From an uncultured Ignavibacteria bacterium (GTDB lineage Bacteria > Bacteroidota > Ignavibacteria > SZUA-365), in the NCBI GenBank assembly GCA_913061095.1, contig CAJXVM010000004.1, forward strand, positions 191,556 to 252,517: a stretch of DNA of 60,962 bases, read 5' to 3'. The notes below the pieces were generated by a model, which worked only from the letters and a program-made list of their open reading frames with translations, was not told the origin of the DNA and did no database searches. Shown one piece after another: positions 1 to 8,922 of this stretch. Within the stretch, counting starts at the first letter, position 1, and every line of letters starts with the position of its first letter. The translations under genes were made by a program, and so were the position numbers.

Positions 1-522
1 ATCGCCGTGTTCGATCGCCGGGTCAAGGCACTGATCGCCAATCCTCCCTTCATCAATTTTCACCGGGTGCTGCTTGCGCTGATCGGATCCCGGGCGAGAA
101 ACATCGATTTCACCGTCGATGACGTCTATGATCTGCCGGATACCATTCTTCAGAACGACATGAAACTGTTCGTGCTCAGTCTCTGCCGCCGCTTTGGCGT
201 GCGGCGGCTGCAGGAACTCGTGGGTGCAACGCTCCCCTATACCATTGAGGAGATCGTCTACCGCATTGAATGCCCGACGCTTGTCGTTCGCGGTGAAGCG
301 GCCTATCCCGAACTCGAGGATCAGGCGATGCGCTTCTTTGACCTGATTCACTCCGAAGACAAAACACGTGTGAAAGTGCCGGCACTGCATGTCGCGGATT
401 CCCATGACCATGTCGGGAATCTCCCCCATCTCAATCAGCGCGTGTTCGACTGGCTGGATGAGCGTTTCGATGTGCACGAGACGGACAGCGGCACGCAGGA
501 AGAAGGAGACAGTACGCAGTAG
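1..522 (+). CDS. alpha/beta hydrolase, C-terminal part (cut by left edge)
   Basis: The frame is open from base 1, so the real start lies upstream; the GTG at 7 is internal. The 173 visible residues look like the second half of an esterase or prolyl-oligopeptidase-like alpha/beta hydrolase. The stretch AVFDRRVKALIANPP matches the strand after the nucleophile elbow of that group. CPTLVVRGEA is the strand that usually precedes the acidic residue. ADSHDHVGNLP followed by FDWLDERF resembles the His-containing end of dihydropseudooxynicotine-hydrolase-like enzymes. The nucleophile is outside the window and the substrate cannot be told. The tail after DERF is acidic and low in complexity. The family call is fairly sure; the reaction is not. 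Confidence 0.7.
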   Translation: MAVFDRRVKALIANPPFINFHRVLLALIGSRARNIDFTVDDVYDLPDTILQNDMKLFVLSLCRRFGVRRLQELVGATLPYTIEEIVYRIECPTLVVRGEAAYPELEDQAMRFFDLIHSEDKTRVKVPALHVADSHDHVGNLPHLNQRVFDWLDERFDVHETDSGTQEEGDSTQ

Positions 523-543
523 CAGGAGCACGAGCACGAGCAG
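521..543. repeat. short degenerate hexamer repeat (GAGCAC/GAGCAG)
   Basis: Just after the hydrolase stop there are three to four tandem units of the form GAGCAS. A near-identical block lies at 48702-48727; both share the 16-mer AGCAGGAGCACGAGCA. No function is evident. Confidence 0.4.
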
Positions 544-584
544 AAAGGGAGTAGCCGTAGACCGGGGCTGGAGGGGAGTCGGGC

Positions 585-2183
585 TCAGCGCCAGATGGAG
601 GCGCGGAACAGCACGAGCACCGTGAAGATCTCAAGCCTTCCCAGCAGCATATTGAAAATCAGAATCCACTTCCCGGGGATGGGGATCCAGTTGAAGTTCT
701 CGACCGAACCGACGCCGGCCAGTCCGGGACCGATATTGGCGATGCATGCGACGACGGAGGTGAACGCGGTGACGAGGTCGGGAACGAAAAACGTCATAAG
801 GATGGAGGAGAGGATGGTCAGTCCCAGGAAGAGGATGAAAAACGAGACGATGTTCCCGACGCGCACTTCCTCGATCGGGACGCCGCCGACCTTGACGGGA
901 CGGATGATGCGCGGCCGGGCCATTTTGATGATCTCGCGCCACGCGGCCTTAATGTTGATCAGGATGCGGATCATTTTCATCCCGCCCCCGGTACTTCCCG
1001 CGCAACCCCCGAAGAACATCAGCACAACAAGCATCAGACGGATCGTCGTCGGCCACACGTCGAAATCCACCGTGCCGAAACCCGTCGTCGTCGTGATGGC
1101 CACGACCTGAAATGCGGCCTCCCGAAAACTGCCGTACAGGGATTCCACTTTTTCCTCCTCCGCATGCACATGCGCGGCGAAATCCTCGTACGGCACCGGA
1201 TCGTGGCGGTAGTGTGTGCGCGAGTAGTCCACCGACGGCAGTCCCTCGACACTGAGAATCACGGTCGCAATCACCACACCCGTGATGATGACACCAAGAT
1301 AGAAGCGGAACTCCCGGTCAACTTTCAGCACGCGCGGATTGCCGCGGAGGACGTTGTAGTGAAGGAGGAAATTGATCCCCGCGAGAAACATGAAAATCGT
1401 GACGACCCAGTGAATGAAGTCGCTCTGAAAATGCCCGATGGAAAGGTTCTTCGTGCTGAATCCCCCGGTAGCCATCGTCCCGAAGGTGTGACAGAGGGCG
1501 TCGAACCAGTCCATGCCGCCGAGCAGGAGGAGCAGGGTCTCCGCCAGTGAAAGAAGCGCGTACACGCCCCAGAGGATACTCGCCGTCTGGGCGAGCCGGG
1601 GCTGCAGCCGCTCGGTGGTCGGACCGGGCACTTCGCCCTTGAACATGTGATATCCCGAGACGCCGAGGGCGGGAAAGATCACGAGCGCCAGCGTGACGAT
1701 GCCCATGCCGCCGAGCCAGTGCGTGAGACTGCGCCAGAACAGCAGTCCCCTCGGCACGGACTCGATGTCGGTGAGAATCGTGGATCCCGTCGTGGTGAAG
1801 CCCGACATGATCTCGAAAACGCCGTTTGTGAAGGCATGGATGATGCCGTACAGCGACGAATCACCGCCTGTCTCGAGGAAATAGATGAAGAAGGGGATAC
1901 TACCGAACAGCGCAAGCACGGCCCAGCCAAGTGTCACAATGGCGAATCCTTCGCGCACGGTCTGCGTGGTGCTGTTCTTTTTGAACATTGTCGCGAACAC
2001 CGTGCCGAAGAGCACCGACGCGAGAATGGCAATCCAGAATCCGGAAAATTCCGGGTCGAACAGCATGCCCATCGTCGTGCTTTCCGAAGTATCAAACCAT
2101 GCGATGACCGCAGCGGGGAGCATGGCCAGTCCCATGACCTGCAGAAGCCGGGCGACGCCATACAGGACAGTGCGTTTATGCAT
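585..2183 (-). CDS. trkH: Trk-type potassium uptake channel subunit TrkH
   Basis: 532-residue inner-membrane protein, usual length for TrkH/KtrB. It imports K+ through four pore loops. The filter glycines are visible in all four: TTGST at 131-135, MATGGFST near 237-244, TTTTGFGT near 364-371 and IGPGLAGVG near 484-492. Many hydrophobic helices lie between. A hydrophilic loop of about 40 residues (about 311-350, rich in Glu, His and Tyr) is longer than I expect and lies before the third pore loop. The start overlaps the end of trkA by 8 bases, so the two are co-transcribed and probably translationally coupled. TrkA is the cytosolic gating ring for this pore. Identification is secure. Confidence 0.95.
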   Translation of the reverse strand: MHKRTVLYGVARLLQVMGLAMLPAAVIAWFDTSESTTMGMLFDPEFSGFWIAILASVLFGTVFATMFKKNSTTQTVREGFAIVTLGWAVLALFGSIPFFIYFLETGGDSSLYGIIHAFTNGVFEIMSGFTTTGSTILTDIESVPRGLLFWRSLTHWLGGMGIVTLALVIFPALGVSGYHMFKGEVPGPTTERLQPRLAQTASILWGVYALLSLAETLLLLLGGMDWFDALCHTFGTMATGGFSTKNLSIGHFQSDFIHWVVTIFMFLAGINFLLHYNVLRGNPRVLKVDREFRFYLGVIITGVVIATVILSVEGLPSVDYSRTHYRHDPVPYEDFAAHVHAEEEKVESLYGSFREAAFQVVAITTTTGFGTVDFDVWPTTIRLMLVVLMFFGGCAGSTGGGMKMIRILINIKAAWREIIKMARPRIIRPVKVGGVPIEEVRVGNIVSFFILFLGLTILSSILMTFFVPDLVTAFTSVVACIANIGPGLAGVGSVENFNWIPIPGKWILIFNMLLGRLEIFTVLVLFRASIWR

Positions 2184-3558
2184 TCGGATTCCTGCCGGTC
2201 TGTTCCTGGGATCCGAACAGCTTGCGGACGCGCTTGATGCCCGCCATGCGCGTGAACACGATCACGAGGTCGCCCGGTTCGAGCGTCGTGTTGCCCGTCG
2301 GAATGATCATCTTCCCCTCACGCAGCACGGCGCCGACAATGGACACCCCGAGCACACGTCGCCAGCTGTCCTTCAGCGCCTTGTGCGCGACCGGAGAATG
2401 CTCGCCCACCGAGAGGCGGAGTACGTCGATGTCGGTTTTCTGAATGTGCAGCGACGAGCTGACATAGCCCGGCAGCACGGCGTTCAGGATGCCGTTCGCC
2501 GTCAGCTGCCGCGGGTTGATGATATGGTCGATCCCGATGGAAAGAAAGAGATCGACGTGCTGATCGTCGTTGACGATGGCAATGACTTCGCGGGCGCCCT
2601 CGGATTTGGCCAGCAGGCAGGAGAGAATGTTCTCGTCGTTCTCCTCTGAAGCCGCGATGAAGAAGTCCGCGAAACGGATATTGGCTTCCTTGAGAACATC
2701 GATGTCGTCACCGCTGCCGTGCAGCACGTCAATGCCGTGCAGTTTCGCGGCGGCCGTGCTTCCGTGCTCGAGATCCGGATCGATGAAAATGACCGTGTCG
2801 AGTTCTTCCTGGAGCTTGCGCGCAATATTGATCGCCGTGAGCGTGTTGCCGAAAACGATGGCCTTCTTCTTCGCCCCGCTGTCCAGACCGAACAGCTTCA
2901 GCACGTTCGCCTGCGCCTCCCGGGGGAAAATGAACAACGGCTTGTCGTCCGGCTGAATGATCGTATCACCGCGGGGGATGATCACCTGCTCGTCGCGGAT
3001 GATGGCCACGACCAGCAGCATGTTTCCGTTGGGATCGTTGCGCAGGTCGATGAGGCTGCGATGCGCGATCGGCATGTCATCGGCGATGCGGTAGCTGCGC
3101 AGCAGCACGGATCGGTCGGCAAAGTCCTGTGCGTCGATGGCGAACGGTGTTTCGATATGATTGACGACGGCATCCAGCGTGTTTTCCTCGGGATAGATCA
3201 CCTGGGTGATACCGAAATCCTCCGCCTGAAGGCGCGCGCTGCCGGTGATGAAATCGGCGTTGCGGATGCGGGCGATGCGATGCGGAACATCATACTTCCG
3301 CGCGATCATGCAGGAAATCAGATTCACCTCATCGACGGGCGTGGCAGCGATGACCATGTCGGCCGCTTCGATTTTCGCCGCCTCGAGATCCCGTGGATTG
3401 CTTCCGGAGCCTGTAACCATGAGTACGTCGAGCTTGTCGCTGATTTCCTCGCTGCGCGTTGCGTTGCGTTCGATGACAGCGATATTGTGTCCCTGATGAA
3501 GGAGGTGCTCGGCGAGACTGCTTCCCACGAGGCCGGCACCGATGATGATGATGTTCAT
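2176..3558 (-). CDS. trkA: Trk potassium uptake regulatory protein TrkA
   Basis: 460-residue cytosolic protein with two tandem RCK units, each a nucleotide-binding TrkA_N domain followed by a TrkA_C domain. The first Rossmann motif is intact (IIGAGLVG, glycines 7, 9 and 12, then acidic AVIERN). The second unit (about 230-460) has GNTLTA in the equivalent place, so its dinucleotide loop is degenerate. TrkA binds NAD(H) or ATP and gates TrkH, encoded immediately downstream with an 8-base overlap. The start ATG follows GAGGATAGGAC-like sequence only loosely; an AT-rich TATATT at 3598-3603 (minus strand) may be its -10. Trk systems respond to osmotic and K+ stress. Identification is secure. Confidence 0.95.
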   Translation of the reverse strand: MNIIIIGAGLVGSSLAEHLLHQGHNIAVIERNATRSEEISDKLDVLMVTGSGSNPRDLEAAKIEAADMVIAATPVDEVNLISCMIARKYDVPHRIARIRNADFITGSARLQAEDFGITQVIYPEENTLDAVVNHIETPFAIDAQDFADRSVLLRSYRIADDMPIAHRSLIDLRNDPNGNMLLVVAIIRDEQVIIPRGDTIIQPDDKPLFIFPREAQANVLKLFGLDSGAKKKAIVFGNTLTAINIARKLQEELDTVIFIDPDLEHGSTAAAKLHGIDVLHGSGDDIDVLKEANIRFADFFIAASEENDENILSCLLAKSEGAREVIAIVNDDQHVDLFLSIGIDHIINPRQLTANGILNAVLPGYVSSSLHIQKTDIDVLRLSVGEHSPVAHKALKDSWRRVLGVSIVGAVLREGKMIIPTGNTTLEPGDLVIVFTRMAGIKRVRKLFGSQEQTGRNPNA

Positions 3559-3648
3559 GCAAAGAGGATAGGACGGTGAATGATGCCGTTCGCCCGTAAT
3601 ATACGTTTCCGTGCAGGAACATGCGACCGAGTGCCGCTTCGGCGGCGG

Positions 3649-3675
3649 CCGTGGGCTATCCGCCGTGGGCTATCC
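3649..3675. repeat. two direct copies of a 13-bp sequence
   Basis: CCGTGGGCTATCC occurs at 3649-3661 and 3663-3675, one base apart, in the divergent gap between trkA and the M24 peptidase. It is probably a recent slippage duplication. Confidence 0.5.
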
Positions 3676-3782
3676 ACTGTGCGATGTCCGCCGGCATCGG
3701 CATCGTCACGGCCGTGTGCATCGCAGGAGCGCATGGCGTATCTTCCTCTCTGACATTCATCGTCTCTCAGAGGAGGATTTTC

Positions 3783-4964
3783 ATGAAGATGATCAGGGAA
3801 AAAGTCGCGCAGGCCATTGAGATCCTGCAGGAAAAGAAGATCGACATGTGGCTGACCTTCGTACGGGAAAGCGGCACGATGCCCGATCCCGCCATCGACA
3901 TGGTCATCGGGCAGCATGCCACGTGGCAGACCGCATGGATCATCTGCCGCGACGGGGAAACCATCGCCGTCGCCGGCAGTCTCGACGTCGCCGGCATCGA
4001 AGACAATCCCGCCTACGGCACCGTGGTTCCCTACGTGCAGGGGATACGCGAGGAACTGCTCGCTGTGCTGAAGCGCAAGAATCCCCGAAAAATCGCCATC
4101 AACTACAGCACGGATTCGGTCATGGCGGACGGCCTGACACACGGGATGTACCTGCTGCTGACTTCCATGCTGGAAGGAACGAAATTCGCCGGCCGGCTCG
4201 TCTCGTCGCAGGATGTCATCTCCGCGCTGCGCGGCAGGAAAACCGCTGCGGAAATCCGCAGCATGAAAAAGGCGATCAGGCTGACGCTGGATATCTACAA
4301 CGAAGTGACAGGATTTCTCGCGCCGGGAAAGACGGAGCGTGATGTGGCGGATTTCATCCTCGGGCGCGTGCGCGATCACGGTGTGGAGCTGGCATGGGAT
4401 GAGGATCACTGTCCCGCCGTGTTCACCGGTCCCGAGCACGCGGGTGCGCATTACGGTCCGACCAGACGGAAGATCGAGGAAGGACATGTACTGAATATCG
4501 ATTTCGGTGTGAAGATCGACGGCTACTGCTCCGATCTGCAGCGCACGTGGTACATTCGCCGGAAGGGGGAGAAGGGCGCTCCGCGCGAGGTGCAGCGGGG
4601 CTTCCGCGTCATCAGGGATTCCATCCAGCTCGCGGCTGATGCGCTGAAACCCGGCGCCGTGTCGTGGCGCATCGATGACGTGGCGCGCTCACATATCGTG
4701 AAACATGGCTACCCCGAGTATCCGCATGCCCTCGGACATCAGGTCGGACGAGCCGCGCACGATGGCGGCGTGGGGCTTCTTCCGCGCTGGGAGCGCTACG
4801 GGCGGCTGCCGTACGGGAAGATTGAAGAGGGACAGGTGTTCACGATCGAGCCCCGTCTTCCGATTCAGGGCTACGGCGTGGCCACCGTCGAGGAAATCGT
4901 CTGGGTGACCGCGGGAGGAGCGAAATTCCTCTCGAAACCGCAGCGCAGTCTCTACCTCGTTTGA
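3783..4964 (+). CDS. M24 metallopeptidase (Xaa-Pro aminopeptidase/prolidase-like)
   Basis: 393 residues. The start at 3783 is chosen because AGAGGAGG lies 6-7 bases before it; the frame is open further upstream but without a ribosome site. The N-terminal creatinase-like domain occupies about 1-165 and the pita-bread catalytic domain about 175-393. The metal ligands of the family are visible: D240 (NIDFG), D251 (YCSDLQ), H319 (LGHQVG), E356 (TIEPRL) and E370 (TVEEIVW). Such enzymes use two Mn or Co ions to cleave the bond before proline in peptides. The protein has no signal peptide, so it acts in the cytosol. It stands alone, divergent from trkA. Whether it is an aminopeptidase P or a dipeptidase cannot be read from sequence. 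Confidence 0.88.
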   Translation: MKMIREKVAQAIEILQEKKIDMWLTFVRESGTMPDPAIDMVIGQHATWQTAWIICRDGETIAVAGSLDVAGIEDNPAYGTVVPYVQGIREELLAVLKRKNPRKIAINYSTDSVMADGLTHGMYLLLTSMLEGTKFAGRLVSSQDVISALRGRKTAAEIRSMKKAIRLTLDIYNEVTGFLAPGKTERDVADFILGRVRDHGVELAWDEDHCPAVFTGPEHAGAHYGPTRRKIEEGHVLNIDFGVKIDGYCSDLQRTWYIRRKGEKGAPREVQRGFRVIRDSIQLAADALKPGAVSWRIDDVARSHIVKHGYPEYPHALGHQVGRAAHDGGVGLLPRWERYGRLPYGKIEEGQVFTIEPRLPIQGYGVATVEEIVWVTAGGAKFLSKPQRSLYLV

Positions 4965-5055
4965 CGGCTGCGCTGTTCACAGGTCATCGAGGGTGGTATT
5001 GCAACCTCCGGCGATGTCGTGCATCTTATGTCAATAACCCGTGAGAGGACGAATG

Positions 5056-5274
5056 ATGCATATATTGAAGAAAATTCTCCCCGTTCTGATCGGAACAGCC
5101 GTCGGTTTTGCCTACTGGTATTTCATCGGCTGCCTCAATGGCACGTGCCCGATAACCAGCAAGTGGTACACCTCCACGATATACGGTGCCATTGTCGGTG
5201 CGACCTGGCTGATTCCATCACGAAAGAAAACCGCTCCGCAGAAGAACGCGAGCGACGAACAGCCTGTTTCATAA
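5056..5274 (+). CDS. small membrane protein, DUF6132-like
   Basis: 72 residues with two hydrophobic segments (about 5-25 and 38-55) separated by GCLNGTCPITSKWYTSTIYG. The GTCPITS...STIYGA signature is typical of the DUF6132 family of small inner-membrane proteins. Two adjacent ATGs occur at 5053 and 5056; AGAGGA at 5044-5049 is best spaced for 5056. The C-terminus is short and basic to polar, probably cytosolic. The two Cys residues between the helices are conserved in relatives I know, but the function is unknown. The zinc-ribbon FmdB-like gene starts 13 bases downstream, so the pair is likely co-transcribed. Confidence 0.75.
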   Translation: MHILKKILPVLIGTAVGFAYWYFIGCLNGTCPITSKWYTSTIYGAIVGATWLIPSRKKTAPQKNASDEQPVS

Positions 5275-5287
5275 TTCGAAAGCAGCC

Positions 5288-5533
5288 ATGCCCATCTTCG
5301 AATATTCCTGTAATGACTGCGGATCGCAGTTCGACATCCTGCACAAGGGTGCGGAAAATCCCGATCTGATTCAGTGTCCCGACTGCAAGTCCCGTTCCGC
5401 GTCGAAGAAATTTTCCTCCTTCGCCGCATCCACCGGAGCGGGCACCCTCCCCGCGCCGGGATGTGAGAGCGGTTCCTGTGAAACGCCGTCCTATGGTGGC
5501 GGATGTGCAGGAGGGATGTGCGGACTGCAGTAA
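5288..5533 (+). CDS. FmdB-type zinc ribbon protein
   Basis: 81 residues. The N-terminal half is a zinc ribbon of the FmdB/CxxC_CxxC_SSSS family: MPIFEYSC at the very start, with C8/C11 and C30/C33 as paired zinc ligands. The C-terminal half is low-complexity, rich in Gly and Cys (CESGSCE, GGGCAGGMCG), and could bind extra metal. It was first noted as a possible regulator near formamidase and amidase genes, but the role is not proven. It ends 3 bases before the stop of the convergent DUF6599 gene, leaving no room for a separate terminator. No strong Shine-Dalgarno site is visible before the ATG. Confidence 0.8.
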   Translation: MPIFEYSCNDCGSQFDILHKGAENPDLIQCPDCKSRSASKKFSSFAASTGAGTLPAPGCESGSCETPSYGGGCAGGMCGLQ

Positions 5534-5536
5534 TCC

Positions 5537-6370
5537 CTATTTCATTCTCCTGCTGAGATCTTCGGCCTGGCCGCCCTTGAGGTACCAGGCCGTTTTTGCG
5601 TTTTTGCGTTTGACCAGGCCGCCGTGCTTCGAGGCTTTGCTCCATTCCCTGCCGGCATCTGCGGCGCCCAGGCGCCCGAGGATGCGGTCCATATCGCGCT
5701 TTGTTTTCGTCTCGATGATGGCTGCTTCGGTCTTGCGCGAGCCGGTTCCGAATGCGCTGTGATAGAGGTCGAAGCGCTGGATGCCGTCGAGGAGGTCATC
5801 CCATGACGGGAGCGCGTTCTGCAGTGCCAGCGGACCATGCAGAAACTGCAGCGCGTTCCTGCCGGGGGAAAGCGGCCCGCTGCGGAAGAGCTCCGACGGG
5901 CGAAAATCCCTGCCGCCGATGCGTTTCAGCAGTGCCGCGGCCGCTTTCTCGGCGGCGTCGCGGGTCGTTTTCGCGCGGTCATAGGGAACAACGGAGACGA
6001 GGTACGGCCCGCGGGCGAACAGGATCTGTTCGGGGCGGAGGCAGCTCCAATCCGCACCGCCGAACTGTTCGGGACAGTCGCCGCGGAGGATGGACCATAT
6101 GCCGAAGGCTGCTTCCGGCGAGACCATCTGGTAGATGTCGACCTGGAGTTCGTGATCGCCCCTGCTGCAGCGCTGGGCCGAAACCTGCCGGAATCCGTAC
6201 TCGAGGTACAGTTCCGCACCGCCGTTGATGTAGCCGTACAGCTCCTTTGCGCTGTAGAAATCGGGGTCGCTGATCTTCCATCCGGGCAGGTCGCTGCCGA
6301 TGACGAGCGGTCCAGCGGACGCGGATGCATGCAGAACGAGGAGGAGCAGAAGGGGAGTGAATATTTTCAT
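5537..6370 (-). CDS. exported DUF6599-like protein
   Basis: 277 residues with a clear signal peptide (MKIFTPLLLLLVLHASASAG). The stretch YSAKELYGYINGGAELYLEYGF near residues 43-64 is the hallmark of DUF6599 proteins (INGGAELYL), a periplasmic or lipoprotein-like family of unknown function. A second weakly similar half (about 140-277) contains LFRSGPLSPGRNALQFL. Its ATG overlaps the TGA of the upstream DUF362 gene by four bases, so the two are translationally coupled. The DUF6599/DUF362 pairing suggests they act on the same exported or Fe-S-linked process, but that is inference. Two Cys are present in the mature part near residues 98 and 109. Confidence 0.75.
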   Translation of the reverse strand: MKIFTPLLLLLVLHASASAGPLVIGSDLPGWKISDPDFYSAKELYGYINGGAELYLEYGFRQVSAQRCSRGDHELQVDIYQMVSPEAAFGIWSILRGDCPEQFGGADWSCLRPEQILFARGPYLVSVVPYDRAKTTRDAAEKAAAALLKRIGGRDFRPSELFRSGPLSPGRNALQFLHGPLALQNALPSWDDLLDGIQRFDLYHSAFGTGSRKTEAAIIETKTKRDMDRILGRLGAADAGREWSKASKHGGLVKRKNAKTAWYLKGGQAEDLSRRMK

Positions 6371-7524
6371 GACAGATCAATGCTGGTGCGCTGAATGGAT
6401 TCCATGTCTGCGACGCCGAGCTGATAGCCCGCCGCCATGTCGAGAAAGCCGGTGGCGCGCGGCGATGGTTTTTCCTGCATCTTCATTTCGACGCGCTTTT
6501 TCTCGACGATATCGAGTCCGATGCGGTCCACCGCAACCGGATCGCTGCCGACGAGCAGCCGGTGATAGGGAATGATGAACTGGGGATTCGCGCCGGGGCC
6601 GCCGTGATAGCAGCCCATCATGCCGTCGACGATATTGAGCACCACCTTGTCGCGCAGGGGAGCGAAGCAGGGAACCTGCGCGCAGGTGTCGGCCCAGAGC
6701 GGCCTGTGCAGGCGGCCGGTGTTCGTAATGGCTCCGTACGCCAGGTTCTTCAGACAGAGCGTCACCGTGCTGCCGGCGTTTTTCAGGATGGGAATGTTGA
6801 TGATTTTCGTCACATCCTTCGTGACGATGCTGCTGAAGTACGAGTACTTGCCGTCGTTGACCATGTACGGCAGGGTTTCCTCGTCATAGGATTCTTCACA
6901 ATCGGCCCAGTAATACCAGTCACGGTCGATACGGTCTTCGCTGTAGAGGCGGCCGGTCTCATCCCGGAACGACCCCTGGGAGTCCTTGCACTCCGTGCCG
7001 CGGATGGTGATGCCGGGGAATCGCTCGGCCGTGAATCCGGCCTCATGCAGCTGGAATTCCCGGCGGTCCCATATCATGATGTTCGCGCGCGGGATACCGG
7101 CGTCTTCGAGCTGGGTGATGATGGCCTCGACGAGCACCGGACTGGTCGAGAGCAACGCGCCGCCAACGGGGTTGACCTTCAGTCCGACGACATCATCGGG
7201 CGAGACGAACTGTCGCCATGCCTCGGCCACGCTCGCGCTGCCGGTCAGCGAACGCATCGCTTCCGCGAGCATGATGCCGCAGCGTTCCGCAACCGGGACG
7301 CCGTCGGCGACCGATGCCGGATCGAAGACGTCGACCACGCGGCCGGGATACCGCCCGGGCATCGAGGCTTCGCTGCGGGGGATGTCGAACGCATCTTCGA
7401 TATTGGTGCCGGGCTTTTTTGTGTCATCGGCTGTTCCGCGCATGTGCGGGAGCAGCATGGCCGCAGCCGTGCCGAGTCCGGCGGATTTCAGGAAGCGTCG
7501 TCGGGGAGAAGGTGTGGATGCCAT
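6367..7524 (-). CDS. DUF362 protein with twin-arginine signal
   Basis: 385 residues from the ATG at 7524, chosen because AAGGAG lies 7 bases upstream; the frame is open for 85 more codons upstream but without a site. SPRRRFLKSAGLG (residues 6-18) is a Tat signal with the RR pair and a hydrophobic core, so the folded protein is exported. The body fits DUF362: VGLKVNPVGG, then KIINIPILKNAGSTVTLCLKNLAYGAI and a late GSDPVAVDRIGLDIV, which resembles the cofactor-binding end of the family. No ferredoxin-type Cys cluster is seen. Downstream DUF6599 overlaps by four bases. The substrate is unknown. Confidence 0.85.
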   Translation of the reverse strand: MASTPSPRRRFLKSAGLGTAAAMLLPHMRGTADDTKKPGTNIEDAFDIPRSEASMPGRYPGRVVDVFDPASVADGVPVAERCGIMLAEAMRSLTGSASVAEAWRQFVSPDDVVGLKVNPVGGALLSTSPVLVEAIITQLEDAGIPRANIMIWDRREFQLHEAGFTAERFPGITIRGTECKDSQGSFRDETGRLYSEDRIDRDWYYWADCEESYDEETLPYMVNDGKYSYFSSIVTKDVTKIINIPILKNAGSTVTLCLKNLAYGAITNTGRLHRPLWADTCAQVPCFAPLRDKVVLNIVDGMMGCYHGGPGANPQFIIPYHRLLVGSDPVAVDRIGLDIVEKKRVEMKMQEKPSPRATGFLDMAAGYQLGVADMESIQRTSIDLS

Positions 7525-7546
7525 ATATTGCGCTCCTTTTTTCTCA

Positions 7547-7575
7547 TATGTACGGAGTTTGTGCGTCTTTTCCAA
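7547..7575 (-). promoter_or_regulatory. possible promoter of the DUF362-DUF6599 pair
   Basis: On the minus strand TTGGAA (7575-7570) is followed after 17 bases by TACATA (7552-7547), 22 bases before the start codon. The -10 match is weak. Confidence 0.3.
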
Positions 7576-7648
7576 CAGTCGGATGACGGTTTCGGCGGGA
7601 CGAGCGAGGGAGGGGGGGAACGGGATGCCGCGCAGGGCCGGGGAGACG

Positions 7649-7675
7649 AAAAGGGCCCGCCGGAGTGACGGGCCC
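7649..7675 (-). terminator. intrinsic terminator after the HEAT-like gene pair
   Basis: On the minus strand GGGCCCG (7675-7669) pairs with CGGGCCC (7659-7653), followed by TTTT. It lies 26 bases after the stop at 7701. Confidence 0.75.
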
Positions 7676-7700
7676 GATCCATAAAATCTATGTGAAAATG

Positions 7701-8159
7701 TCAGAGTGCCTTCTTGACTTCCGCGACGAAGTTGTCGCTGCCGGACTGCGAGCCCCAGCTGCGGACCAGGGAGGCGCAATGCTTTGCTACACGCTCGTTG
7801 TCGTCGAATTTCGCGCGGCGCTCGACTGCGAAACGACCCAGGTCGGAATCGAGGTGGTACAGCGCCAGAGCGGCCAGGATGCGAAATTCCGGCTTGGGAT
7901 CACTTTTGAGTGTCTCCATCATCGGGATGACCGCGTACCCGAGATCATACTGCGGGTAGGTCTCCTTCATGTCGATCAGCAGCTGCATCGTGCCGGCGCG
8001 CACCTCGAGAGAAGGATGTTCGAGGTTGGCGAGCACATTTGTCTTGATCAGTTCGAGCTGCTTCTCGGTCAGCGGCTTGGCGTCCTGCGCCTGCGTGTTG
8101 GTGAACGGAACGGCGACGAGCGCGGCAACGACTGCGAGGGTGGTGAGCATCTTCTTCAT
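7701..8159 (-). CDS. small exported HEAT-like repeat protein (copy 1)
   Basis: 152 residues from the ATG at 8159, giving the signal peptide MKKMLTTLAVVAALVAVPFTNTQA. The mature part is all helical in appearance: ANLEHPSLEVRAGTMQLLIDM, then AVIPMMETLKSDPKPEFRILAALALYHLDSD, the pattern of two to three HEAT-type helical pairs. It is a clear paralog of the next gene upstream (8263-8739); both share NLEH, VRAxTxQLLID, RILAAxALYH and GxFAVxRR at the same spacing. The two lie in tandem on the minus strand and the terminator at 7649-7675 ends the unit. Probably periplasmic. The function is unknown; such small helical scaffolds usually bind a protein partner. Confidence 0.8.
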   Translation of the reverse strand: MKKMLTTLAVVAALVAVPFTNTQAQDAKPLTEKQLELIKTNVLANLEHPSLEVRAGTMQLLIDMKETYPQYDLGYAVIPMMETLKSDPKPEFRILAALALYHLDSDLGRFAVERRAKFDDNERVAKHCASLVRSWGSQSGSDNFVAEVKKAL

Positions 8160-8262
8160 TCTATCATCTCCAATGGATAAACATGTTCGATTGTTGTGCA
8201 TCTGTCGTTGTGTACGGGGTGGCGTCGTCGATGTTGCAATGCGCAGAAAAAAAATCTGAAAA

Positions 8263-8739
8263 TTATTTTTTCTGATCGAGCCTGGCCAGCTGCAGGGCCT
8301 GATCAGCCGGATTGCCGATGCCGCGCGAGAGAAACTGTTCACCCCAGTACAGGGAAAGCCGGCTGCAATTTCGTGCGACGCGCGGTGAATCATCGTAAAG
8401 GCTGCGCCGCTGCACGGCAAACTGTCCGCGTTCTCCGCCGATGTGATAGAGCGCGACCGCGGCGAGAATGCGCAGTCCCTCGTGGTCGTCCTGTTTGAGG
8501 ATGTGCATCGTGGGCAGCAGCGCAAAATCGAGATCCACCTCGGGATGGCTGACGGACAGGTCGATGATGAGCTGCAGGGTGTTGGCCCGGATGTCGGTGA
8601 TACGATGCTCGAGATTTCGCAGGATGTTCTTTTTCAGAATGGTCTGCGTTTCCGGGGTGATGTCGGTGTTTCCGGTCTGCGCGCTGAGGGGGCCGGCTGC
8701 GAGCAGTGCACATACGATGGCGAGAGTCAGGGTTTTCAT
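8263..8739 (-). CDS. small exported HEAT-like repeat protein (copy 2)
   Basis: 158 residues from the ATG at 8739, preceded by GGAGG at 7 bases. The signal peptide is MKTLTLAIVCALLAAGPLSAQ. The body contains NLEHRITDIRANTLQLIIDL, LLPTMHILKQDDHEGLRILAAVALYHIGGERGQFAVQRR and a final LYWGEQFLSRG, and is colinear with the downstream paralog at 7701-8159. The divergent MFS gene starts 183 bases away. An AT-rich near-palindrome (CAGAAAAAA...TTTTTTCTG) covers the stop codon and the following bases. No domain beyond HEAT-like helices is recognised. Confidence 0.8.
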   Translation of the reverse strand: MKTLTLAIVCALLAAGPLSAQTGNTDITPETQTILKKNILRNLEHRITDIRANTLQLIIDLSVSHPEVDLDFALLPTMHILKQDDHEGLRILAAVALYHIGGERGQFAVQRRSLYDDSPRVARNCSRLSLYWGEQFLSRGIGNPADQALQLARLDQKK

Positions 8740-8887
8740 GCCAGACCTCCGTGAACAAGTCGGTGAATGTTTGCGTGTAATGACGTTCTGCCGGTTCATA
8801 CGAAACACCGCGGTGCAAGTTGCGCTGTCACCGGACAGCAGGTGATGGTACCGAAATTTTGCCCTGTCCGCGCCGCCGCGGAACGCC

Positions 8888-8916
8888 TTGGAATTCGGAG
8901 GGGGCGTGGATACTTT
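8888..8916 (+). promoter_or_regulatory. candidate promoter placing the MFS start at +1
   Basis: TTGGAA at 8888-8893, 17 bases, then TACTTT at 8911-8916. Transcription would begin near 8922-8923, the A of the start codon, implying a leaderless or nearly leaderless message. Confidence 0.45.
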
Positions 8917-8922
8917 TATGCG

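Noticed and set aside
8232-8276. AT-rich stem after the second HEAT-like gene as a terminator
   Set aside because: The stem is almost only A and T, so it would be unstable, and the gene pair is ended by a better terminator at 7649-7675.
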